A stretch of 64,000 bases of DNA from Alkalicella caledoniensis (GTDB taxonomy: Bacteria > Bacillota > Proteinivoracia > Proteinivoracales > Proteinivoracaceae): positions 1,736,001 through 1,800,000 of the forward strand of contig NZ_CP058559.1 of assembly GCF_014467015.1 (NCBI RefSeq), given 5' to 3'. The notes under the pieces are model-generated. The model worked only from the letters and a program-made list of their open reading frames with translations. It was not told where the DNA came from and ran no database searches. A program made the translations under genes and the position numbers. Shown here piece by piece: positions 7,108-29,645 of the stretch (position 1 is the first letter of the stretch; each line of letters begins with the position of its first letter).

Positions 7108-8166
7108 CTATTTAACTACCTCTATTCGTACTCTACCTATTCCGGCAGAGTAGAGACCTATTTCTTTGGCAGCTGCTGCAGATAAGTCAATAATTCTATT
7201 TGCCACATGTGGACCTCTATCATTTATCACAACAATTACTGACTTTCCTGTAGCTAAATATGTTACTTTAACTTTGGTTCCAAATGGATAAGTATTATGA
7301 GCAGCTGTAAAGGCATTCATGTCAAATCTTACCCCACTTGCAGTATAATTGCCATGTAACTCTGATCCATAAAATGAGGCTATACCCTCTGTGGCATTAG
7401 TAGTACCTGTATTGACTGACGCGTTGGTTTCCCTACTGCCACTCCTAGATGCAAGTGCCTGAGTTCCCCTAAGAACAACTCCTATAACTGGTTCAGTGAT
7501 TACTTCTTCACTAACCTTAGTCTTAGATACCTGAACCCCATCATTAAAAACTACCTCGTAAGTAACTTTCTTGGCACCTTCTTTTGCCTGAGTTTGCACC
7601 TGTTCTTTACCTAATGCTAGGGATGAGTCGTTTCTATACGTTGTTTGTGTAGGAATTGGCACTTCTTCATATACTAAATTTCTCTGAACTCTAACTATCT
7701 CTACTTGTTGCCCGTCTTTAACAATTTCATCTAGGGATAAGCTGATAATATCTTCATCTAGTTCAATACTTAATTCTGCAAGTAAATCTTCTACAGTTTC
7801 TGACCAAGTAATAATTTCTAGGTCTTCACCATCTACTTTAACTAAAACCGATGCTCCGTTTACTATAGTGATGTAATCGGTTTCTACTTCCTCGTCAATT
7901 GAAGGGTAAACTTTCTGGTAGTTTTCATCAAAGACTATATTTGCCTCTGCTAGAATCTCAGCAACTATAGTTTTATCGGTGGTAATTTCAGTGAATCCTT
8001 CAGAAGTAAAAATAGTTATAATACTTTTATGTCCTGCGACTTGAAGTTGATTCAGTCCTGCAAGTATTACTATACTTAATAGAAGAACTACTGAACTGAT
8101 AATTAGCTTTATTTTTTTCGAAAACATATTCTTTTTATCTTTGGTCCTATTTCCGATCATCGTCAT
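7108..8166 (-). CDS. YabE-like cell-wall protein with G5 and RlpA-like barrel domains (paralog 2)
   Basis: 352 aa from ATG 8166 (AGAGGTGAT upstream; the preceding in-frame GTG is too close). It has the same architecture as the gene at 5840-6820: a positively charged N-terminus and membrane segment (IIISSVVLLLSIVILAGL region), two DUF348 repeats, a G5 domain and an RlpA-like barrel (GIASFYGSELHGNYTASG..INDRGPHVANRIIDLS). A Thr/Asn/Ser-rich spacer before the barrel is longer than in paralog 1. The two are clearly paralogous but diverged throughout, so the duplication is not recent. It is expected at the cell surface. Confidence 0.88.
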   Translation of the reverse strand: MTMIGNRTKDKKNMFSKKIKLIISSVVLLLSIVILAGLNQLQVAGHKSIITIFTSEGFTEITTDKTIVAEILAEANIVFDENYQKVYPSIDEEVETDYITIVNGASVLVKVDGEDLEIITWSETVEDLLAELSIELDEDIISLSLDEIVKDGQQVEIVRVQRNLVYEEVPIPTQTTYRNDSSLALGKEQVQTQAKEGAKKVTYEVVFNDGVQVSKTKVSEEVITEPVIGVVLRGTQALASRSGSRETNASVNTGTTNATEGIASFYGSELHGNYTASGVRFDMNAFTAAHNTYPFGTKVKVTYLATGKSVIVVINDRGPHVANRIIDLSAAAAKEIGLYSAGIGRVRIEVVK

Positions 8167-8367
8167 CACATCACCTCTCTTATTAAAAGGTATATTTCTG
8201 CCTTATATCCATTAGTACCAACTTTTATACATTTAAAAAGCAAGTATATAAATTATATACTAAAAATTCCTTTTTGGCTAGGGTTTTAGGGTGGGAATTA
8301 TTAGGACCTAAGTCATAAGATGGTAGTTAAAGGTTAGTGATCCACAATCAGTAAAGAATTAAGGCTA

Positions 8368-8440
8368 AATTCAAATCTTAGCCACTGATGGCACTATTAA
8401 ATAGGTCAAGAATTTCACTAACTTACACAAAAGATTTTTA
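8368..8440. repeat. rrn-downstream repeat, copy 1
   Basis: About 70 bp beginning AATTCAAATCTTAGCCACTG and containing AATAGGTCAAGAATTTCACT. It recurs with a few differences at 20293-20366. Both copies sit just downstream (leftward) of a 5S gene terminator, for operons 1 and 3. The rest of the 8167-8367 interval upstream of the YabE-like gene shows no gene. Confidence 0.8.
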
Positions 8441-8453
8441 TTAATAGATATGC

Positions 8454-8487
8454 AAAAAGACACCAATCATAAGATTGGTGTCTTTTT
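8454..8487 (-). terminator. Terminator of rRNA operon 1
   Basis: AAAAAGACACCAATC-ATAA-GATTGGTGTCTTTTT, a perfect 15-bp stem with a U-run in the leftward RNA, 5 bp beyond the 5S gene. Confidence 0.92.
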
Positions 8488-8492
8488 AAGTA

Positions 8493-8606
8493 CCTAGCGA
8501 CGTCCTACTCTCCCAGGGGGTAACCCCAAGTACCATCGGCGCTGAAGAGCTTAACTGCGGTGTTCGGAATGGGAACCGGTGTATCCTCTTCGCCATCATC
8601 ACTAGA
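8493..8606 (-). rRNA. rrf: 5S ribosomal RNA (operon 1)
   Basis: The leftward strand shows the conserved 5S core CCGAACACCGCAGTTAAGCT and GCGCCGATGGTA. The terminal helix CTAGTGA / TCGCTAG defines the ends to within 1-2 nt. Confidence 0.96.
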
Positions 8607-8682
8607 TGAAACTATCACACTAAATTCATAGCAAGGTTTTCAAAGGTTTGTTCTTAATTGTTAATTGTCAATTGGTTTTTTA

Positions 8683-11655
<2,973 letters not shown>

Positions 11656-11909
11656 AAATAAATGCTTACGCATTTGATCGTTTATTGCTCTAAGAACACT
11701 CTTTGTTTTTCGTTAACTAAGTTAATAGTTAACTAACCTTTGCTTATTGAATTTCGTGTGTAGTTTTCAAAGATCGTTAGAAAGAAAATGACCAACATAG
11801 TTAGCCTTTAGTTCTTTCAAAATTAAACAGCATATACCATATTTGAGTTGTGATTTTGTTTTGTGTAATACTTAAGAAGTAGATATCACTTAATGTGATA
11901 TCAGTGTCT

Positions 11910-13440
<1,531 letters not shown>

Positions 13441-13680
13441 TTGAAAAGTTATATCATTCGCACATCGCTATTGGCAGTTAGCAGTTAGCTAAATACTAAT
13501 AACTTAATGCGTTGATTACTGACTTCAGACTTTCGTCTGGTTTTAATCACTTTAAACTCAAATTCGAAATTAACTTTTACCAAGTTATATTTCTTATGGT
13601 ATAGTGCTGTTCAATTTTCAAAGAACTGTCAGTAGCTCGTGCTACTTTTTTTGTATCATCACCTCTCGGCGACAAAGACT

Positions 13681-13709
13681 ATCTTATCATTTTTTATTCA
13701 TGTTGTCAA
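13681..13709 (-). promoter_or_regulatory. rRNA promoter, operon 1
   Basis: -35 TTGACA (13709-13704), 17-nt spacer, -10 TAAGAT (13686-13681). A leader of about 240 nt follows, containing the antitermination-like GTTCTTTGAAAATTGAAC motif around 13605-13625. The 13710-13930 interval upstream is AT-rich with no gene seen. Confidence 0.85.
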
Positions 13710-13946
13710 TACTTTTTTATTTTTTATTTTTCAAAAGTGTTGCTTGCCTATATTGTTACCTTTAGGCATTTTTTATTTTGAAAATTAAAATGTTGCTCGT
13801 GTTAAGCAACGAATTATATCATACCACTAGATCTATTTTCGGTCAATGGATATTAATGTAATTTATTTATTTGAACTAGAATCTATTTATTTAAGATCTT
13901 TTCCCATCCAACTACTGAAAGAACATACTGGGTTATATGATGTAGT

Positions 13947-14007
13947 GTAAAGCTAGCTTGACATTAATGTTCTACTTCTATATAATTAGCGTAAAGTTAA
14001 CTTTACG
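13947..14007 (+). promoter_or_regulatory. Paired operators of the XRE regulator
   Basis: CGTAAAGTTAACTTTACG (13990-14007) is a perfect 18-bp palindrome at the expected transcription start. A related imperfect site GTAAAGCTAGCTTGAC (13947-13962) overlaps the -35. Centres are 44 bp apart, about four helical turns, as expected for cooperative autorepression. That the XRE protein binds here is inferred from position. Confidence 0.7.
13958..13986 (+). promoter_or_regulatory. Consensus SigA promoter of the XRE cassette
   Basis: -35 TTGACA (13958-13963), exactly 17-nt spacer, -10 TATAAT (13981-13986): a perfect consensus promoter facing right, against the direction of the rRNA operons. Confidence 0.88.
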
Positions 14008-14032
14008 TTGTGTTGGGAGGTGAATATTTTAA

Positions 14033-14248
14033 GTGAAGAGTCGTTTAGAGGAAATTAGGAAAGCAAAAAAATTAAGTCAAGATGATTTAGCAGAAGCTCT
14101 ACAAGTTTCCAGGCAAACTATAAGTTCATTAGAAAATGGTCGCTACAATCCCTCAATTCTATTGGCATTTAAAATATCTCACTTTTTTAAAGTTAGGATT
14201 GAAGATATTTTTATATATGAGGAGGAGGAAGATGGAGAACAAGCTTAA
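14033..14248 (+). CDS. XRE-family transcriptional regulator
   Basis: 71 aa, a single Cro/C1-type helix-turn-helix: KSRLEEIRKAKKLSQDDLAEALQVSRQTISSLENGRYNPS, then the common LLAFKISHFFKVRIEDIF tail. It starts at GTG 14033 with GGGAGGTGA upstream (spacing on the long side). It most likely represses its own consensus promoter through the two palindromes upstream. It overlaps the next gene by 17 bp, so the two are translationally coupled. Plus-strand orientation, opposite to nearly all neighbours, and its location between two rRNA operons suggest an inserted cassette. Confidence 0.93.
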   Translation: MKSRLEEIRKAKKLSQDDLAEALQVSRQTISSLENGRYNPSILLAFKISHFFKVRIEDIFIYEEEEDGEQA

Positions 14249-14645
14249 AAAGTACAGATTTAAACGTGCTATTTTTCAGTTTGTAGCCTTTGCCGTAGGA
14301 TATGAACTATACAGCTGGTTGGGAAGTGGAAACGACTTCCTAAGGTTTTTGTCCGGGGGTTTATTTAGTTTTATTACTATCGAAATCTACTATACTTATA
14401 TTCTTAAAAAAAACCCCAAAGTATTGGATAAAGAAAAACACCTTGAAAATGATGAACGCATAAAAATCATTAAAGAAAAAGCAGCTAACTCTACATTGGT
14501 TGTCATATTAGTCCTTTTAGTGGGGTCTTATATCTCTGCGCTAATAATGCAACTAGAGGACCTACATTTCTATTTAAGTATACTAATTGGATTTATTGTT
14601 ATCCTTAATAAAATTAGTAGATATTACTGGAACAGTAAAATTTAA
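14232..14645 (+). CDS. Small membrane protein of the XRE-coupled DUF2178 type
   Basis: 137 aa from ATG 14232, with AGGAGG just upstream; the frame is open further left but that part only overlaps the regulator gene. It shows four predicted membrane segments in two pairs (about residues 12-28, 33-50, 85-105, 110-128) separated by a charged loop KKNPKVLDKEKHLENDERIKIIKEKAA. This matches the layout of DUF2178-like proteins that commonly follow a short XRE regulator. The function is unknown. It is expected in the cytoplasmic membrane and controlled with the regulator. Confidence 0.75.
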   Translation: MENKLKKYRFKRAIFQFVAFAVGYELYSWLGSGNDFLRFLSGGLFSFITIEIYYTYILKKNPKVLDKEKHLENDERIKIIKEKAANSTLVVILVLLVGSYISALIMQLEDLHFYLSILIGFIVILNKISRYYWNSKI

Positions 14646-14789
14646 TCGTTTGGTTAGAGAACTAGCAATTAGGAGACAGGAAAACCTTTTAAAAAACTCG
14701 ACCCCATTTAGTGGCGGTTGGTGATAGATGGTGGTGGTTCTTTTGGTGCCGATGGTGGCTGAGGGTTTGTATGTTTTAGATTTCCATGC

Positions 14790-14824
14790 AAAAAAGACAC
14801 CAATCATAAGATTGATGTCTTTTA
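14790..14824 (-). terminator. Terminator of rRNA operon 2
   Basis: AAAAGACACCAATC-ATAA-GATTGATGTCTTTT. It is the same hairpin as operon 1 but with one mismatch in the stem (GATTGATG instead of GATTGGTG), shared with operon 3. The 14646-14789 gap to the cassette holds no gene. Confidence 0.85.
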
Positions 14825-14829
14825 AAGTA

Positions 14830-14943
14830 CCTAGCGACGTCCTACTCTCCCAGGGGGTAACCCCAAGTACCATCGGCGCTGAAGAGCTTAACTGCGGTGT
14901 TCGGAATGGGAACCGGTGTATCCTCTTCGCCATCATCACTAGA
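14830..14943 (-). rRNA. rrf: 5S ribosomal RNA (operon 2)
   Basis: The sequence matches the operon 1 copy at an offset of 6337 bp. Confidence 0.96.
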
Positions 14944-15019
14944 TGAAACTATCACACTAAATTCATAGCAAGGTTTTCAAAGGTTTGTTCTTAATTGTTA
15001 ATTGTCAATTGGTTTTTTA

Positions 15020-17992
<2,973 letters not shown>

Positions 17993-18246
17993 AAATAAAT
18001 GCTTACGCATTTGATCGTTTATTGCTCTAAGAACACTCTTTGTTTTTCGTTAACTAAGTTAATAGTTAACTAACCTTTGCTTATTGAATTTCGTGTGTAG
18101 TTTTCAAAGATCGTTAGAAAGAAAATGACCAACATAGTTAGCCTTTAGTTCTTTCAAAATTAAACAGCATATACCATATTTGAGTTGTGATTTTGTTTTG
18201 TGTAATACTTAAGAAGTAGATATCACTTAATGTGATATCAGTGTCT

Positions 18247-19777
<1,531 letters not shown>

Positions 19778-20016
19778 TTGAAAAGTTATATCATTCGCAC
19801 ATCGCTATTCGCAGTTAGCAGTTAGCTAAATACTAATAACTTAATGCGTTGATTACTGACTTCAGACTTTCGTCTGGTTTTAATCACTTTAAACTCAAAT
19901 TCGAAATTAACTTTTACCAAGTTATATTTCTTATGGTATAGTGCTGTTCAATTTTCAAAGAACTGTCAGTAGCTCGTGCTACTTTTTTGTTTCATCACCT
20001 CTCGGCGACAAAGACT

Positions 20017-20045
20017 ATCTTATCATTTTTTATTCATGTTGTCAA
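20017..20045 (-). promoter_or_regulatory. rRNA promoter, operon 2
   Basis: -35 TTGACA (20045-20040), 17 nt, -10 TAAGAT (20022-20017), same as operon 1. Homology with the operon 1 upstream region continues to about 20150 and then ends. Confidence 0.85.
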
Positions 20046-20224
20046 TACTTTTTTATTTTTATTTTTCAAAAGTGTTGCTTGCCTATATTGTTACCTTTAG
20101 GCATTTTTTTATTTTTGAAAATTAAAATGTTGCTCGTGTTAAGCAACGAAGATTACTATATCATTAATTATCTTGTTAGGTCAATGTAAATTAATGGTTT
20201 ATTACATTAAAATTATAGTCAAAA

Positions 20225-20278
20225 AGCCTAGCGCGGAATTGCAAAAGAGATTACGCGGATTTTAGGGTTAGTTTTGGA
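20225..20278. repeat. Dispersed repeat, copy 1
   Basis: AGCCTAGCGCGGAATTGCAA followed by AAAGAGATTACGCGGAT and a GTTAGTTTTG end. It resembles 55994-56054 over its whole length. It lies in the gene-free 20046-20449 interval between operons 2 and 3. Confidence 0.6.
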
Positions 20279-20292
20279 GGGTTAGGATGAGG

Positions 20293-20366
20293 AATTCAAA
20301 TCTTAGCCACTAATGGCACTATTATAATAGGTCAAGAATTTCACTAACTTACACAAAAGATTTTAT
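20293..20366. repeat. rrn-downstream repeat, copy 2
   Basis: Near-identical to 8368-8440 (AATTCAAATCTTAGCCACTA start). It sits downstream of the operon 3 terminator; operon 2 lacks it and has the XRE cassette in that place. Confidence 0.8.
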
Positions 20367-20449
20367 TATTTTTAGTGTTAGTTAGTGTAGAGATTTTTAG
20401 TGAAGTTAGTGGCAATTTTTTATTCGTATTGGTGTAAAATTACATATGC

Positions 20450-20484
20450 AAAAAAGACACCAATCATAAGATTGATGTCTTTTA
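20450..20484 (-). terminator. Terminator of rRNA operon 3
   Basis: The same imperfect hairpin as operon 2, with a U-run in the leftward RNA, next to the 5S gene. Confidence 0.85.
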
Positions 20485-20489
20485 AAGTA

Positions 20490-20603
20490 CCTAGCGACGT
20501 CCTACTCTCCCAGGGGGTAACCCCAAGTACCATCGGCGCTGAAGAGCTTAACTGCGGTGTTCGGAATGGGAACCGGTGTATCCTCTTCGCCATCATCACT
20601 AGA
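20490..20603 (-). rRNA. rrf: 5S ribosomal RNA (operon 3)
   Basis: Same sequence as the other copies. The 5S-23S spacer differs from operons 1 and 2 from about 20645 to 20700. Confidence 0.96.
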
Positions 20604-20703
20604 TGAAACTATCACACTAAATTCATAGCAAGGTTTTCAAAGGTTTTATTCTTAAAGTTTTTCCTGACTGCTGACTACTGTCAGCTGACAGCTTAAATAT
20701 TTA

Positions 20704-23676
<2,973 letters not shown>

Positions 23677-23867
23677 AAGTAGAACAGTTCTTTTCACTGT
23701 TCATGTACACAAATCCTTAGATTTGTTTGATCTTTATTGCTCTAAGAACACTCTTTGTTTTTCGTTAACTAAGTTAATAGTTAACTAACCTTTGCTTATT
23801 GAATTTCGTGTGTAGTTTTCAAAGATCATATATTTAAAAATGCATAAGCATTTTTAAAGCAAATTAG

Positions 23868-23944
<77 letters not shown>

Positions 23945-24060
23945 TAGTTAATTTAATTGTTTTAAGGTCAAAAGCTTTGCAAAGGTGAACCGTCTTTGCA
24001 AAAAGGCTCTGGGTCCTTTTTCTGTATTTATTTTCTAAAACGAAGTTTTAGATAATAAAG

Positions 24061-24136
24061 TGGTGGAGATGAGCGGGATCGAACCGCTGACCCCCTGCGT
24101 GCAAGGCAGGTGCTCTCCCAGCTGAGCTACACCCCC
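24061..24136 (-). tRNA. tRNA-Ala (anticodon TGC)
   Basis: Starts GGGGGTGTAGCTCAG, anticodon loop CTTGCAC, T-arm GGTTCGATCC, encoded CCA. It lies between tRNA-Ile and 16S in operon 3. Confidence 0.96.
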
Positions 24137-24254
24137 ACATTTTTGAAAGAAACTAGTTCTTTCAAAATTAAACAGCATATACCATATTTGAGTTGTGATT
24201 TTGTTTTGTGTAATACTTAAGAAGTAGATATCACTTAATGTGATATCAGTGTCT

Positions 24255-25785
<1,531 letters not shown>

Positions 25786-26012
25786 TTGAAAAGTTTATAT
25801 TAGTTGGTTAGTTTCTAGTTGGTTAGTTGGTTAGGTTGCCCTGTCCAACTGTCTACTGTCCACTAACTACTTAATTAACTGACTTCAGACTTTCGTCTGG
25901 TTTTAATCACTTTAAACTCAAATTCGAAATTAACTTTTACCAAGTTATATTTCTTATGGTATAGTGCTGTTCAATTTTCAAAGAACTGTTTTACTTGTTG
26001 ACTGCAAAAATT

Positions 26013-26041
26013 ATATTATCATAATTTCAATCTGCTGTCAA
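26013..26041 (-). promoter_or_regulatory. rRNA promoter, operon 3
   Basis: -35 TTGACA (26041-26036), 17 nt, -10 TAATAT (26018-26013). The core sequence differs from the other two rRNA promoters, so regulation may differ. The 26042-26258 interval to the lysS terminator is AT-rich with no gene seen. Confidence 0.83.
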
Positions 26042-26258
26042 TATGTTTTTTTGTTTTTTGTTTTTTTGTCAAACTGATGTGTTGACAACGAAGATTATCT
26101 TAACAGAAATTCACCGGTGGCGCAACTCTTATATTTTTTCATTTAGCGTCTTTTTTTTGTTTTAAGTCATCCTTAGTGCTTTAATCTCCTTTTTAGTATA
26201 TTTTTCGTGTTAATTCTAATAATTTTCATTTTAAATTCCTCGTGTTTTTAGTACAAAA

Positions 26259-26280
26259 ATAGGCGCCTTTCGACGCCTAT
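26259..26280 (-). terminator. Terminator of lysS
   Basis: ATAGGCG-8 nt-CGCCTAT hairpin with ATTTTTG following in the leftward RNA, 14 bp after the stop codon. Confidence 0.8.
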
Positions 26281-26293
26281 AGCATATATAGTG

Positions 26294-27760
<1,467 letters not shown>

Positions 27761-27878
27761 TTATTATCAACTCCTAAATTCAAACAATCATATTAACTAG
27801 GTATAAGTGCCGTATCTATTATTTTATAATTTTTTTAATTTATTCCTTTATCTTTTGTTCTGTTTTCAAGTATTGCTT

Positions 27879-28355
27879 TTATTCTATAGACATAATCCTA
27901 TATTTTATTGTTCCTGCAGGCACTATTACTTCTACCTCACTACCAATAGGTTTTCCTAATATTGCTTTGCCAACAGGGGACTCATTTGAGATTTTACTAT
28001 CGTTTGGATTGGATTCAGCAGATCCAACTATTGAATACTGTAGTTCTTCATCATACTCTAAGTCTTTTAGGACAACAGTGCATCCTATATTAACGACGCC
28101 TTTATCGATTTCGCCTTCATCAATTACTGTAGCGTTTCTAAGCATTTTTTCTAGGGTTAAAATCCGGCCTTCTACAAAGGCCTGTTCATTTTTAGCATCT
28201 TCGTACTCAGAGTTTTCACTTATGTCGCCGTAACTAATGGCAATCTTAATTCTTTCAGCTACTTCTCTTCTTTTTGTTGATTTTAAATACTCTAATTCGT
28301 CTTCGAGCTTTTTTAAACCTGTAGGTGTTAAAATAACTTCTTTGTTATTACTCAT
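27879..28355 (-). CDS. greA: Transcription elongation factor GreA
   Basis: 158 aa. GreA rescues backtracked RNA polymerase by stimulating transcript cleavage. The N-terminal coiled-coil (about 1-75) carries the tip motif [13 protein letters not shown], whose acidic residues reach the polymerase active site. The C-terminal FKBP-like domain (about 85-158) has the [19 protein letters not shown] pattern. It is about 120 bp upstream of lysS and probably cotranscribed with it. Confidence 0.97.
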   Translation of the reverse strand: MSNNKEVILTPTGLKKLEDELEYLKSTKRREVAERIKIAISYGDISENSEYEDAKNEQAFVEGRILTLEKMLRNATVIDEGEIDKGVVNIGCTVVLKDLEYDEELQYSIVGSAESNPNDSKISNESPVGKAILGKPIGSEVEVIVPAGTIKYRIMSIE

Positions 28356-28474
28356 CTTTGTCTCTCCTTTAAGTTAAAATAAGTATCTGTTACATGATGA
28401 TATGTATTTTTAGGGTTATTTATTCACAATTTGGTTAACACATATTACCATGAGGTCTCCATTAATACGAATAA

Positions 28475-28511
28475 CAAGCACCAAAGGGATTTATTCCCCT
28501 TTAAGTGCTTG
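28475..28511 (-). terminator. Probable terminator of the HTH/dehydrogenase trio
   Basis: CAAGCAC-c-AAAGGG ... CCCTTT-aa-GTGCTTG stem with small internal loops, followed by UUAUU in the leftward RNA. It separates the trio from greA. Confidence 0.6.
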
Positions 28512-28541
28512 CAAATATTATAAGTGACTTACAATTTTTTG

Positions 28542-29645
28542 TCAAACTCTTACAGCACATTTTTCTAAATTAAGTGAATTTAGTGTAGCATTGTCTTTTA
28601 TTTTTAATATTTCCTTTTCAGTCAATGCCCTTTCAAAGCTTCTAAAACCAGCTAATTTAAAACCATGTTTCGCTGCAAGAGAGCTAATTTCGTCTAATTG
28701 TTCTATAGAAAGATCTCTTCCTAGGGTAAAGTTTTCATATTTTTTTTCTAAACTGAGAATCATTGTTTCAGCCATGCAGGCATAAGCAGTTTTTTGAGGA
28801 AATCCAAAGTTAAAGTTAAAGTTTACATCTCCAGGAACCTCTATAACTCCTCCTTCTATCACTAACACATCGTCTCTCTTTTCTTGTACTTGTTTAGATA
28901 CGTCTCTTGGCCTTGCTACATCACAAACTATTGCTCCTGGTTTTAAGTCATCAGGCTCTATTAGATGATCCACAGATCCAGAGACTGAAATCAAAATATC
29001 GCTTTTTCTTAAAGTCTTTTTAAAATCATCTGATATCCTTACTGAGTTTTTAGTCTCAAAGTAAATTTTCTCAGCTAGGTTATGTAATCTTTCTTCATTT
29101 CTGGCCACAAGGTTTATATTTTTAGCTTTGGTTGCTAGGGATCTCGATACCAAACCTCCTATGGAACCAGTTGCACCTATAATAGTTATTTCTGCATTTT
29201 CGAAGTCATGTCCCATGATTGTTGCAGCCTTTTGAGTTCCTTCAAGGGCAGACGCTACAGTGTAGCTATTTCCAGTTGTGACTGGAATCGATAGATTTTT
29301 TGCCACTGTAATACCTGCGTCCCCCACTACAGAAGTCATTGCCCCTAGACCTACAATTTTTGCCCCTAGCTTTTGTGCAAGTTTACCTGACTGTATTATT
29401 TTCTTTAATACAAATTTTTCAGGAAGATTGACCATCTGTTCACTGGTTAGTGTGCATCCAACGAAATAGCCAGATGTTTTATTGTAACCAGATTCAACTC
29501 CATTTATTTCTGAAACCTTTATGGCTGGAAGATTTTTTATTAAGCCGTTAAGCATTGATTTTGGCACCTTTTGCAAAACAGGAAATTTCCTATACATATC
29601 TTGAAGACTAATGGGATGTATTATAAAGGCAAAGTCTTTATCCAT
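28542..29645 (-). CDS. Rossmann-fold NAD(P) oxidoreductase related to shikimate dehydrogenase and acyl-ACP reductases
   Basis: 367 aa. A nucleotide-binding motif IIGATGSIGGLVSRSLA lies near residues 150-170. It is preceded by GLGAMTSVVGDAG and TTGNSYTVASALEGTQKA, a pattern reminiscent of cyanobacterial long-chain acyl-ACP reductase (GA.TS...TTGNS.T), as well as of the shikimate/glutamyl-tRNA reductase fold. Near the end are CDVARPRDVS and VIEGGVIEVPG. It overlaps the upstream gene by 8 bp, so the two are translationally coupled. Substrate is unknown; an acyl or aldehyde substrate is a guess from the resemblance. Confidence 0.65.
   Translation of the reverse strand: MDKDFAFIIHPISLQDMYRKFPVLQKVPKSMLNGLIKNLPAIKVSEINGVESGYNKTSGYFVGCTLTSEQMVNLPEKFVLKKIIQSGKLAQKLGAKIVGLGAMTSVVGDAGITVAKNLSIPVTTGNSYTVASALEGTQKAATIMGHDFENAEITIIGATGSIGGLVSRSLATKAKNINLVARNEERLHNLAEKIYFETKNSVRISDDFKKTLRKSDILISVSGSVDHLIEPDDLKPGAIVCDVARPRDVSKQVQEKRDDVLVIEGGVIEVPGDVNFNFNFGFPQKTAYACMAETMILSLEKKYENFTLGRDLSIEQLDEISSLAAKHGFKLAGFRSFERALTEKEILKIKDNATLNSLNLEKCAVRV

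Noticed and set aside
19941-20189. 82-aa plus-strand open frame in front of rRNA operon 2
   Set aside because: It is the AT-rich rRNA leader and promoter read on the opposite strand.
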